From contig JAFCMP010000029.1 in assembly GCA_017506865.1 (NCBI GenBank), forward strand, positions 186,001-250,000: a DNA stretch of 64,000 nt. The letters are read 5' to 3'. Positions within the stretch are counted from its first letter, which is position 1; each line of letters starts with the position of its first letter. This stretch comes from Tribonema minus. Taxonomy: Eukaryota > Sar > Xanthophyceae > Tribonematales > Tribonemataceae. Both the position numbers and the translations under genes were made by a program. The notes under the pieces are model-generated. The model did no database searches. It was not told where the DNA came from and saw nothing but the letters and a program-made list of their open reading frames with translations. Shown here in pieces: positions 23,401-34,000 of the stretch.

Positions 23401-26332
23401 CCATCGCCTTGTAGCTTGAATGCTTCAGCTTTGACTACTTCAACTCCTGACGCGGTGACGCTCAGCAGGCGCCGTCTGGGACCTCATCACTGCCCCACGC
23501 ATATGCAGCTGCTGGCGACACAGTTTACGCAGCCGCACATGACTCAGCAGCTCAGCTGCATCGATTTGCCATCTTCCACTACTCTACACCACATCTTCAA
23601 TTTTTACCCTTCCCAAATTCAACACTGTGACGCTTCGTAGGCGCCGCCTGGGACCTCATCACGAATCCACCCATGCAGCCGCCGGTGCCCTATTTTACTA
23701 AGTCATCCCGCACTCTACATCTTTCACTTCAACTCTTACCCTTGCCAACTTCAATGCTGTGACGCTCCGCAGGCGCCGTCTGGGACCTCATCACGGACCC
23801 GCGCGTGCGCCTCCTGGTCATCTCGTTCACGGTGCTGCACATGGCTCAGCAGCTCAGCGGCATCAACGCCGTCTTCTACTACTCTACGTCGTTCTTCGAC
23901 GGCATCGTCGCCGACCCGCTGGTGGGCACCGCCGCTGCCGGCACGGTCAACGTGCTCGCCACGTACGCCGCGCTCAAGCTCATGGACAGGTATGTATGCG
24001 TGCGAGGGGGGTAGGTAGGTATGTACGGGAAGCCAAACCTAACCCTAAGGTGCTGTAGGTGGGGGGGGCAAATGCGCCAATGCATCATTTGAACTTCATG
24101 GGCAGAGAGCCACACAACGCCATGGGCGGCAAGGTCAACGTGCTGGCCACGTACGCCGCGCTCAAGCTCATGGACAGGTATGTATGCGTGCGTGAGGGTA
24201 GGTAGGTAAGCAACGTGCTCGCCGCGTGCGCCGCGCTCAAGCTGATAATATCACAAGCTCATGGACAGGTAGGTGTGCATGACATGAGCGGCTGCTGCAC
24301 CGTGCCCAGGGTGCCACAGTGAGTTACATCACACGCTGTGCAACAGCTGGCAGGTACACATGACGACTTGCCAACAGGGGCTACTGCACATGCATTTGTC
24401 TAGATTTGAAGAACACAGTTGTGTTGGTCTTGATGAACGAGAATATATCCCTGGCGCGGTGCGGACGTGTGTGGAGCAGCGGCGGCACGTTTGCCCTTCA
24501 ACATCGGCTGAATGCGTTCGCGACGCTGTTCCACTTTTGTTGTGTTCTTTGCGACGGCATGCTGGATGTGTTCCCAACACTGTTACAAATCCTTCATGTT
24601 GTCTGCCATGCAGGTGCGGGTGCGTGACGCTGCTGCTGTGGGCCAGCGGCGGCGCGTTTCCTGTCGTGCATCGCCATCGCGGCGTCCTCAATGCTGCTAC
24701 GTTTCTATCCTCTTTTTTGCAATGTCGCCGACACCACATCATTGAAACTGATCCGTTTCAATCCTACTCTCTGCGGCGCAGGTGCGGGCGCGTGACGCTG
24801 CTGCTGTGGAGCAGCGGCGGCACGTTTCCTGTCGTGCATCGCCATCACTGCGTTCTTGAAACTGATCCATTTCTACCCATTTTCCGTTTCTATCCTCTTC
24901 TCTGCGGCACAGATGCGGGCGCGTGACGCTGCTGCTATGGAGCAGCGGCGGCATGTTCCTGTCGTGCATCGCCATCACGGCGTCGCTGCTGGGTATAGCG
25001 CCCAACTACGTGGCGCTGCTCGGCGTCATGGCGTTCGTCTCGTTCTTTGAAATCGGTCTGGGGCCCATCCCGTGGCTCATCGTCGCCGAGATGTTTGACG
25101 CGAAATACGTCGCCACCGCCATGTCAATCGCGTCGCAGGTGCGCCGCACACAGATGAAAATGGAACCTCAACACTTGAAGTAATGACTTGAGAGGTTGAA
25201 TAATAGGTTGCAACTTGAACCACTGAAGTGGTCACACTTTGCTTTGCACAGGAGTGTCATGGCTCTATTGGGTGCTTCTAGCTCGGCGCTGTTTACGGTG
25301 GGATTCACGAGAGAAGGAGGGAAATCAGGCAAACCGCATACGGGGCCACTGCTATCTGCCAACTGTGTGGGCTATGCACGTTTTCAGCTGGATGCTGAAG
25401 AGCTAGCTGTGTGTGGGGCGCCACTAGACACAGTTACAGAATGCAGGGTCAAGTACTCACACACAAGTGCTGGTGGCTTCTCAGAGAAGCACAACCACTC
25501 ATGGAAGCAGACCTTCTGTATCCAGCGCATTAGCCCCTGTGTGTCCGTGACAGCAGGCCTTCTGGACTGCATTTCGAGAGCATCTTGATGAAGCTCTGCT
25601 CGCTCTTGGCTCTCTTCTCTTGCAGTTAATTCTTGGCTTTGTCAAATGTTGCCATGCAGCTCCGACATGTACGAAATAGGCTCGTCGTCACAGCGACCTG
25701 CTCGCTATACAGTGCTCGCAACTGACATTTTCATCTTTTGTTGTAGGCCTGAGCTTACCAGTGCTCTTGTTTGCAGGGCAGGGGGGGCATTGCACCTTTG
25801 CTGTTGTATGTGCCGCCATCTTTGTCTTCACCACTGCATTCACACCAAGAGAAATGAAGGGATCACACTTCACAGCGGTCACGATTTTGCATTTCATCTC
25901 CACCGCAGGTGAACTGGGCCTTCAACTATGTGGTCGGGCTCGGCTTCCTGATGCTCTCGCGCGCGCTGGGACCACAAGGTTTTTGTCTGCTTCACACACG
26001 TGCATCACGATGGAAGATATACCTTCAGATATGAAGCCACATTCTCCCGGTGTCGCTCCGGTGTCGCTCGCGCGCAGGTGAACTGGGCCTTCAACTTTGT
26101 GGTGGGGCTCGGCTTCCCGATGCTCTCTCGCGCGCTGGGCCCGTGGGTCTTCGTCCCCTTTGCCGCAGTGCTCGCCGCCGTCTTCCTCTTCTCGCTGCTC
26201 ATGCTCCCCGAGACGGCGGGCCGCACGCATCAGGAGATACAGCGCATCATCAACGCGCCCACCGCCGGCAAGTTCCGCAACAACGGCATGCAGTTCGTCG
26301 TGGTGGAGGGCGTGGACCTGGAGACGTCCTGA
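14459..26332 (+). CDS. GLUT-like sugar transporter (major facilitator superfamily), 9 exons, 536 aa
   Basis: Exons: 14459-14653, 15675-15866, 18921-19139, 20379-20558, 21635-21682, 23009-23087, 23773-23989, 24913-25138, 26078-26332. All introns are GT-AG, the phases agree, and the length is a whole number of codons. Landmarks in order are GYNTGVMNA (first membrane helix), [10 protein letters not shown] and [25 protein letters not shown] after helix 6, [14 protein letters not shown] in helix 7, [12 protein letters not shown] in helix 10, and [12 protein letters not shown] after helix 12. These match the conserved positions of human GLUT and related hexose facilitators almost one for one, so hexose transport across a membrane is likely but the substrate is not shown. 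The loop 2-3 motif is degenerate (NLQGRSAAI instead of GRR). The ATG at 14459 lies inside an exon that has its own acceptor at 14436, so a 5' exon probably exists. Nearly every exon has decayed tandem copies beside it. Confidence 0.93.
14762..15180 (+). repeat. Three decayed downstream copies of transporter exon 1 3' end
   Basis: Copies at about 14766-14832, 14947-15006 and 15115-15180 carry the part coding [18 protein letters not shown]. The first two keep a donor-like GTA after GAG. Confidence 0.75.
15240..15670 (+). repeat. GAGCGCTGCTG-rich minisatellite
   Basis: Short units related to GAGCGCTGCTGCACG recur irregularly and run up to the acceptor of transporter exon 2 at 15674. The AGCGCT core also appears in many other introns of the window. 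Confidence 0.6.
15930..17210 (+). repeat. Array of about nine decayed copies of transporter exon 2 3' end
   Basis: Copies start near 15936, 16062, 16205, 16315, 16400, 16610, 16684, 16768 and 17135. They resemble the part coding [17 protein letters not shown] plus the donor, and several are followed by the same ACTTCAACTTGAAGT word. Similarity falls with distance from the exon. None has an acceptor, so none can act as a cassette exon. Confidence 0.8.
18105..18836 (+). repeat. Array of about five upstream copies of transporter exon 3 5' end
   Basis: Copies near 18108, 18285, 18416, 18547 and 18720 carry the acceptor and the part coding [14 protein letters not shown]. The last is the longest, about 110 bp, and breaks at 18829. 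The period is roughly 130-175 bp. Confidence 0.8.
19163..19690 (-). mobile_element. 5'-truncated LINE-like element (copy A) in sugar-transporter intron 3
   Basis: The minus-strand frame that ends at 19275 contains [20 protein letters not shown] and closes with EMPFGGGGV. The first part resembles the C-terminus of non-LTR retrotransposon reverse transcriptases seen in algae. About 110 bp of 3' untranslated sequence follows, down to 19163. Two other copies share this 3' end (57618-57805 and 60739-60886), all in the same orientation. The upper boundary near 19690 is approximate. It separates exon 3 of the transporter from two decayed copies of that exon's 3' end. Confidence 0.6.
19690..19895 (+). 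repeat. Two downstream copies of transporter exon 3 3' end
   Basis: At about 19693-19738 and 19847-19890 the segment coding [10 protein letters not shown] with a GTGAGC or GTAAGC donor recurs. Between them lies a short (ACAGT)n-like tract at 19745-19780. Confidence 0.75.
20040..20265 (+). repeat. Two upstream copies of transporter exon 4 5' end
   Basis: At 20043-20105 the acceptor and the part coding [21 protein letters not shown] are nearly intact. At 20216-20262 a shorter, more decayed copy follows. Confidence 0.8.
20690..20915 (+). repeat. Two downstream copies of transporter exon 4 3' end
   Basis: At 20693-20745 and 20868-20912 the segment coding [15 protein letters not shown] and the donor recur, the second with more changes. 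Confidence 0.8.
21683..21960 (+). repeat. Minisatellite starting at the donor of transporter exon 5
   Basis: About five irregular units of 45-60 bp with the core GTGCACAGGTAAAC and GAGTGAGT recur directly after the exon. Confidence 0.6.
22440..22900 (+). repeat. Two upstream copies of transporter exon 6 5' end
   Basis: At about 22443-22480 and 22860-22895 the acceptor and the part coding VQxEVxHIV recur ahead of exon 23009-23087. Confidence 0.7.
23155..23208 (+). repeat. Interstitial telomere repeat, about 5 units with degenerate edges
   Basis: It lies in transporter intron 6. The perfect part is about 23178-23206. Confidence 0.9.
23452..23700 (+). repeat. Two upstream copies of transporter exon 7 5' end
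   Basis: They start at about 23468 and 23640. Each has a CAG acceptor followed by GCGCCG.CTGGGACCTCATC as in the true exon at 23773. Confidence 0.8.
24115..24275 (+). repeat. Two downstream copies of transporter exon 7 3' end
   Basis: At 24117-24182 the segment coding [15 protein letters not shown] and the GTATGTATGCG donor are almost intact. At 24207-24273 a second copy is interrupted. Confidence 0.8.
24610..24850 (+). repeat. Two upstream copies of transporter exon 8 5' end
   Basis: At about 24612-24680 and 24780-24850 the acceptor and the part coding [13 protein letters not shown] recur. The true exon begins at 24913. Confidence 0.8.
25905..25978 (+). repeat. Upstream copy of transporter exon 9 5' end
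   Basis: A CAG acceptor is followed by about 65 bp coding [13 protein letters not shown], nearly identical to the exon at 26078. Confidence 0.85.
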
Positions 26333-26459
26333 GGAACGCGCCTTTCCTTAGGAATGCGCCATTTCTGAGGAATGCGCCGTTTCTGGGGAAGACGCCGTTC
26401 CTGGGGAACGCGCCGTTCCTGAGGAACGCACCGTTTCTCAAGAACGTGCTGTTCCGGGA
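26333..26459 (+). repeat. 18-bp tandem repeat directly after the transporter stop
   Basis: About seven units of consensus GAGGAACGCGCCGTTCCT follow the TGA with no gap. In another frame they would encode RNAPFL repeats. The tract lies in the presumed 3' untranslated region. Confidence 0.8.
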
Positions 26460-28083
26460 TGGTTGCGGCGCCGAATGCCCCCCCCCGCCCGTTGCACGGC
26501 AACGGACCGCTCTGCGCCGCCTGGGACGATGTGGGGGGGAAGGAGGGCGGGGGGGGGAGGGAGGGGGGTAGCGCAGGCCGCGAAAAGTGGCAGAGGGGAC
26601 AAGTTCTCTTCGTTGCTTGCTCGCGCCGTGCGAAGCGGAACGAGCTCCGCCGCGTCAATTGCCGCGGAGCGTACACGCATCACACAAACAGACCTTGAGA
26701 GGGGGAAAAGGGGGGGCGGCAACGACGGCGGCTTGCCGCGCGGCGCTGCCACAATTCTGCCGTTGGGTGCCGCCGATCGATCGGTTTTGGGGACTAAACA
26801 ACAAGTTGATGTCGGTTGTTCACAACACGCGGAATGCTCCAGAACATGGAGATTGGGAGGTGCCTTGCCGCGCGCGCCCACTGATGAGCGCTGCTGCAGC
26901 ACCCCCCTCCCCCTGCCATTTCGGCGCCGCGGAGAGAGTGTAAATTTCAGAGATAAGGCCGCACGTAATTGATCGTCTTTGTTGGTCAAGAGAGCTTGGT
27001 CGGGCGTCTTGTGCTGAATAAATGCACCCTTTCAATTGCTGTTCTGAAACCCCTGCTCTTCGACTCTGTTGTAAGGCTGTGAAGGGATTGTGACTTTAGC
27101 CGCCAGACTTGAAGTGCAAGGATGAGCAGTGTTACAGTTGCATGTTGTTTGAGTTCACTCATATCATAGTGAAGCTTTGCACACAGCACAAGGGCTTAGA
27201 GCAGAGCTTAGTAATCAATCAGGTCACGGGCGGCTGGCTGCCAACAGGGAATGCTCACAATAATGAAGGCGCATCAGGCTTCTACAAGGCGGTTGAATGA
27301 TAGGGCACACGGCGCAATGTCTGCCATGGACACTGAGCGCGAGGCCATGACTTTCAACCGTTTGACTCAATGGAAAGGATCCATGAGTACATGGCGCTCA
27401 TCGTGGCGTGCAGCGTTGCCGGCTGGAGTCATGCGCGGACACTGCGACTAAGCGCCATCGCGCGCCGAAGCACGTGGACCGACTGTGCGCAGCAGCCGAG
27501 CGTGATGCGGGCCACGCAGCGCACTCGGCGGAAGTGCCTCAAGGCAATAATGCTACATAGTAGATCTAGTCATCAATGAGGAAGCACCATTTGTGACATC
27601 TGACTGACTCGTGGGACTTGTAGTGTCGCACGATAAACATTGCGCTGCCTGCCAAGTCTGACGCCTTGCCTGTCACTGGCTGCAAACGACACACGACGCC
27701 TCGGCTTTGACAGCTGCTCATGTTTAATGTGAACTGCTTCGACGTACCTGCACTGGCGCAGTTCGAGGATCCTGAGGAACGCTCGACGGCACTCATTTTC
27801 AACCATGCATCAAGCGCTGAACAGCGTGCAAACCACATGCGACCTACCTGCATGGGACGCAACAGCAAGATGCGCATGCATATGGCTGTAGTATGTGTGC
27901 AAGCACACAGGCGATAATAGAGAGCCGCATGTGCGACACAACAATCCTCACATGGCCGCCACCATTGTTTTCAAAGCATCCATGGCGTCACTGTATTGTC
28001 CAGCTCGTTTGCCTCTTGAGCCACAGCCTACAAAGTCACTACCTGCTTTGCCTGAATACTTCCAATTACATGTTTTTCGCGCC
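26460..28083. other. Convergent intergenic region between transporter and coiled-coil gene
   Basis: The first 500 bp is GC-rich with G-runs (26534-26570, 26700-26717). Long frames exist on both strands there (26463-26972 plus, 26438-26989 minus), but with no motif or splice logic, so I treat them as chance. The rest is of mixed composition and I see nothing in it. Confidence 0.5.
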
Positions 28084-31000
28084 TCAGAAATTGTCATTGT
28101 CATCACCACCGCGCAGCGTCGCTCCGGCGGCGGCCACAGCCGCGCCGTCGCCATCGTCAAACTCGTCTATCTCCTGCATCATGGCGCTGAGCGATGTGCT
28201 GAGAACGCCTGGCAGGCTGACCGCGGGGGCCTTGGTGGAGCTTCGCCTGTGAGCGCAGCATGCATGCACACAGCGGCAAAGATTCGTGAGTGTTGGCTAA
28301 TCCTAACCCTGATTCGGCAGGCTGAGCACTGGTGCCGTGGCGGAGCTTCGCCTGCGAGCGCAGCGTGCATGGCAAAGTGACTGTTGGCTCTGAAGTTTGT
28401 GAACGCAACGGGCGCTGGCAGAACAACTGGCGCGCATGCGAGAGTTGCGCTGGCTCAAGCACTTGGGGTCAAAAAGTCCTAACTCAAACCCTACGCTAGC
28501 CATAGAGCTAACAGTGTGTGCTGAACACAGCAACCATGATGACCTAGGACAGAGGTACAGTGTCAGGCGTTCATTCTTCGCCTGCGAGCGCAGCGTGCGT
28601 GCCACAGCGGCAAAGACTCGTGACCGACCCTAATGTTAATGGGCGCTCTGGCGCTGGCTTTGGGATGGGGGATAGGGTTAGCGAGAGTGGCGCTGACTCC
28701 AGGACAGCGCTAGCACAGGTGTCGGCGCGGGTAGGGCGTTTAAGCGCGTAGTTGATCGTGCGCCACTGCGTCATTGCAGCGATTGCCAGGTGTCACTTAG
28801 GGTTAGGGTAAGGATAGGGCGACCCTAACCCTAACCTCAATGTCACTGCGTCACTGCGTCATTGCAGCGATTGCCAGTCTGTTCTGCACACAATCATTGT
28901 ATAGCATAGGAAGCAACCCCGGTGACCCAGGACAGGGGTACGGTGTCATCATTTCATTCACAGCATCTAGGCCTTGAGTTGCCTGCATTGTGGCGCCGTG
29001 GCTCACCAATTTGCATAGACTAGAAGTACTTTACTAGCGCGTTCAGGCCCATGCCCTTGCAGCAGAGAGGCCCCTTGCCCTCGCAGCAGAGAGGCCGCTT
29101 GCGGTGACTGACTCACTAACTTACAGACTGGTCGTTCTGTAGTTCATCAGGCATTTTCGCTCGCATGCCATGTAGACGATTAATGAGCTTTCCACACATG
29201 TACTTCTACACATCTATGTACATGACAGTAATGATGCAGGCTTGCCTGGATGACGCTGCCGTCGCCGCAGCGGTGACTGCCGCTGCGGGCGTTGCTGCGG
29301 GATGTTCGCTCTGAGCCATTGCGCGCACTAGACCCTCCACCTGCGGCAAGCACACCGTCGTGCACGCAAATAGGCTGTTAAGAGAGCGCCGCGGCTGCTA
29401 TCAGCGCCACATTGATGTGAGAGTCACGGTGTTGTCGTCATGAGGCTCCAAGAGACGCCGAGTTTTCTTGCCTCTCTGATGCATGCAGGACAGCAGCGCT
29501 CAACAAGGAAAGCAGTGCTCAACCATATTGCGACAATGTGCCAGTCTCGTCGTCTGCACCTTCAGCAGAGCGTCACACTTGCAGTCACAAGAGCCCTGTG
29601 TGCGCGAACGTGAAGTGCGTAAACGCTGAGCAAACACATGACAGATAGTTCAAGAGGGGAGAACACTCCACTGCAACCGAAACACGTCACCAACAAGAGC
29701 TTTGACAGCAGAACTCAACACAGCAAAAAACTTAAGAACAGAGGATGACTTACACTCGAAAGGTGCAAATCCTCATCAACATTAATTGCCTCCAGCATTC
29801 ATGGCAACTGGACATAACTGAGCATGTCTAGCTCAGGCCTGGCAGCTCGTCACAGGAGACAACATGTCTCAACAGGCACCTGTAAAAGTGTAAGGAGGGC
29901 ACAGACATGTCAACCCGCGCTACAAAGGTGTTTCTGTGATGAAAAAAGAGCGAGCGACTCCGGTCTCAGGCCTAGTCTGGTAGCACAAAACGTAAGATGC
30001 CACAAGTGAAACGGGAACTGTGTGGTAACACGGCAGCGCACCTCATGAGCCGACATGAGTCGAACGATGCGCAAACCAAGGATGACGGGGCACACCCACA
30101 CACAAACTTCGAGTATACCCTGAAGCTCAAGTATCTCGCAGACCAGGGGGACAACGGGGGCACACCCCAAGACAACCGTTCAAGGTCCTTCAAGCACCTC
30201 AAAGTGAATTTTTTAGAAGTCCGCGCAACTAGTAGGGCTCACGATCACCGTGATGTCATCACGGCATGTGTTTCCGAACCCACCTTGCGCTGCGCTCTCT
30301 CAACTTCAACTTCCTCAGCGGTTCCGCCCTGGCCGGCGGCAGCGCTCGACAGCACAGCGGCGAGCGTTTCGGCAGCCTGATCTGCGGTCCACAGCCCATC
30401 ACAGCACAGACTGCACACGTGCGCTCGCAGCGCTTCGAAGGCGCTGCCGGCGGCGGCGGCGCCGCTCTGAGGCGCGCAAAGGAATAGTGCGCAGCAGTGA
30501 TCAGTGATCACGCTGACGACAAAGCGGCGTGTGGCATCGCCGCAGCGCCGAGCACAGACACCTTTCACTGCGCAGTCTCTCATTCACTCACTTGCTCACT
30601 CACTCTGTGACTCAGTCACGTCACCCGCTTCTTTGCGCGGGACGAGCTCGCTGCTGAGCGCTGACACCAGCATTCACTCACTCACTAAATTCACTCACTC
30701 AGTAACTCGACTGTGTCGAATTCACTCACTCAGTGACTCGATTGTGTCGGTCCACGCCATTATGAGCCGGCCGTCCCCCGCAGCAGCGCTCGCGCGCCGC
30801 GCCGCCGCGGCGGCAGCAGCGACGAGGAGCAGCTGCGCGGAGAGTCGCCGCCCTGCGCGCCGCGGCAGGGATGCTGCTTGCACGGACTTGTGCAGCGAAC
30901 TGCACGGACTTGTGCAGCGAACTGCGGCACAAAATATAGCGGCAGCACCACAACAAGCGGGGACCGCACCAGCTTGTCCGGTGGCACTCACCGACTGGCA

Positions 31001-34000
31001 CTCAGCCCCGTGTTGAAGTATGCCGGATGCAACTCGACTTCCTGTCCACAACTTCAACTTCATGTTGAACTGTTGAAATACCTCTACTTCAAGGTGAAGT
31101 TGAAGTTGGGGACGGGAAGTCCAGTTGCATCCGGCATACTTCAACTCGGGCTTGAGTGCCAGTGGTGAGTGCCACCGGACAAGCTGGTGCGGTCCTCGCT
31201 TATCGTGGTGCTGCCGCTGTATGGTGTGCCCGCGGCGCAGTCGTTGTCGAGTTGCTGGACAAGTCACTGACAGTGCGAGCAGCGTCCCTGCCGCGGCGCG
31301 CAAGGGCGGTGACTCTCCGACTAGCTGCTGCCCTCGTCGCTGCTGCTGCGCCGGCGGCGCGGCGCGCGAGCGCTGCTGCGGGGGACGGCGGCGGATGCTG
31401 CAGCGGTGCGGCACTCACTCACTCACTCACTCACTCAATGACTTGGTCATGGAAGCCCCCAGTGGCCCCCCACCTTATTGTGCTGGCGCCCGCACCCTCT
31501 CCACACGGTGATCGCCCACTCACTTACTCACTCACTCGTTCACTCGCTCATCACTCAGCGACTCAGTTGCGCAAGCGCCCACCTTCCTGTGCTTGTGCCG
31601 CACCCTCTCCACGATGATGACTCACTCACTGGTTGACTCACACTCACTCACTCACTCACTCACTCACTCAGCGACTTAGTTGCGCAAGTCCCACCCACCT
31701 TTCTGTGCTCACGCCGCACCCTCTCCACGGTGACGATGCCCACGAGCGCTGACACAAGGACAGCGCAATCACTCACTCACTCAGCGACTCGATTGCGCAA
31801 GCGCCCACCTTTACTGTGCGAGCGCCGAGCTCGCCGCTGAGCGCTGACACCAGCGCATTCACCCACTCACTCACTCACTCGCTCACTCACTCAACGACTC
31901 AGATGCCCACCTTTCTGTGCTCGCGCCGAACCCGCTCCACGGTGACGACGCCCACGAGCGCGGCGCGCGGGACGAGCTCGCTGCTGAGCGCTGACACCAG
32001 CGACAGCACAGCGCCGGCGCTGGCCACCGCGGCCGCGCGACTGTCGTCTGCGCCACCGCCCTGAGGAGCGCTGCTGCCGTGCAACTGCGCGTCGAGCGCC
32101 GCCGCAACGTGCTGAGCAACGATGCGGGGAAGGGGGGAAAGGGGAAAAGGGGGGGGTGAGGGGGGGGGGGATGGGTTGGAGCGCTGCCATGCGGCCAAGA
32201 GTGGGTGTCAGCGGCGGAAGGCTGTGCAAGCGACAACAACGATGATGCACCCTTCAATTTTTGTGAGCAATGGCCCTGACCCTAACCCTAACCCTAAGGT
32301 ACGCAATGCAACGCGCCGCGGCCCGCTGCGCCTCGCGCCTGCACCGGTACAATGCAAACGCTGGTGCCAGCCGCCAAGAGTCTCCGTGGTGCTCCGCCGC
32401 CATTGCGCAGTGCTTTCTGACCCCTGCCTGCATGAATTTCCCGGAGTCACCACGCTTCGAGCACGCTCTGCTACACCGCTGATCGCAATGTTCTCACCTT
32501 CCGCGCAGCTGAGCGGCTGATGCGTACAGGAGATGCGCTCCGCCCGAGGCTTTACTGTGCGTGTGATGACGTGAACGCTTTCCGATCCAGCAGAGGGCAA
32601 CGGTGTTGATGATTTAGTCACTTCGAAGCACACGGGTCCGAGCTCGCTCGTCACGTGTACACAAATGACGTGAACACACAACGGATGCCCCAATTTCCAG
32701 CGTCACCCGCACACTTAAGTTTGAACTTCACTTGCTACACTGAGCGCTGCTGCTCTCACCTCGTCCCCCAGCTGAGCCGCTGATGCGTACAGGGGATGCG
32801 CCCCGCCGGGCTGCGCCGCCGCCGCGCGCTCCACTGCGCGCAGCAGGCCCGCAAGCGCCGCGGCGGCGTCAGCAGTGCTCAGCTCCTCTCCCACACGCTG
32901 CGGCGCCTGGTGTAAACGTGATGGGCAGCAATGAAAGAGCGGTGAACGTGGTGCGCAGCGCTGTCAAGCAGTGTGCGCAGATGGGGGGAAGGGAGGGGGG
33001 GGGGGGGGGGGGTTGCCACATGTGCGGTGGCAGGCATGTCGCGCAGCAGCCCCGCTAGCGCCGCGGCGGCGTCAGCAGTGCTCAGGTCCTCTCTCACGCG
33101 CCGCGGCGCCTGGTGTAAACATAATGCGCAGCGGTGTCAGAGCGGTGTCCCTGGTGGTGCGCAGCGCTGTCAAGCAGTGTGTGCATAAGGGGTGGGAAGG
33201 GGGTGGGTGGGGGGTGGGGGTGTGCATTGGCAGGCATGTCGCGCTCGGCGGTTCTGCGCCGCGGCGGCGTCAGCAGTGCTCAGCTCCTCTCCCACGCGCC
33301 GCGGCGCCTGGAACGAATGTGGTGCGCAGCAATGAAAAAGCAATCCACGTGATGCGCGGCATTGTCAAGCAGTGTGGGCATATGGGGTGGGAAGGGGGTG
33401 GGTGAGAGGTCAGGGTGTGCATTGGCAGGCATGTCGCGCTCGGCGGCTCTAAGCTGCTGCGGTGTCAGCAGTGCTCAGGTCCTCTCCCATTCGTCGCGGT
33501 GCCTGGCGTAAACGTGATGCGCAGCGGTGTCAGAGCGGTGTGTCTGCTGGCATGAACGCGGTGCGTAGCGCTGTCAAGCAGTGTGCGCACAAGGGGCGGG
33601 AAGGGAGGGGGGGGTATGTCATGTGTGCATTGGCAGGCATGTCGTGCTCGGCAGTTTTGTAGCGGCACGCATGCGTGTGCATGCTTGAACGGCTTTGAAT
33701 GTGAACAAATCGGGGAGAGGGGGTGTATGGGGGGGGAGGGGGGTCAGCCAAGGGCAGCAGCACCTCCGCAAGACCGAGGAACTTGACCGCCAAGTGTTTG
33801 CGGTCCGTGCCGCACTACCCCAGACGCCATTACTGGCTGCAAGCAGCTCGAGATGCATCAGACTTCAAGCGAACCTGTTGAAGCAGCACAGAGCAAGTAG
33901 CGGGCACAGGACTGCTGAGCTCATGTAAACCAACATATGTTCAGCGGTAGCATATGCGGCCCGATTCCCGACTCGGCTAGAGGTGCTACCCGGTGTGAAC

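Noticed and set aside
24117-24273. Downstream exon 7 copies as mutually exclusive exons
   Set aside because: They lack acceptors and about two thirds of the exon, so they could serve only as alternative donors.
26438-26989. Overlapping 183- and 169-codon frames after the transporter
   Set aside because: Open frames are expected by chance in this GC-rich stretch. There is no domain, no splice logic and no repeat structure.
28157-28246. Alternative frame in the last coiled-coil-gene exon ending at 28157
   Set aside because: It gives an ordinary-looking basic tail, but the upstream exon 29246-29340 ends in phase 2 and joins the frame that yields the acidic C-terminus.
30504-31016. 170-codon plus-strand frame across the left palindrome arm
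   Set aside because: It reads through (ACTC)n repeats and the inverted exon copy, so the coding look is inherited from the minus-strand exon.
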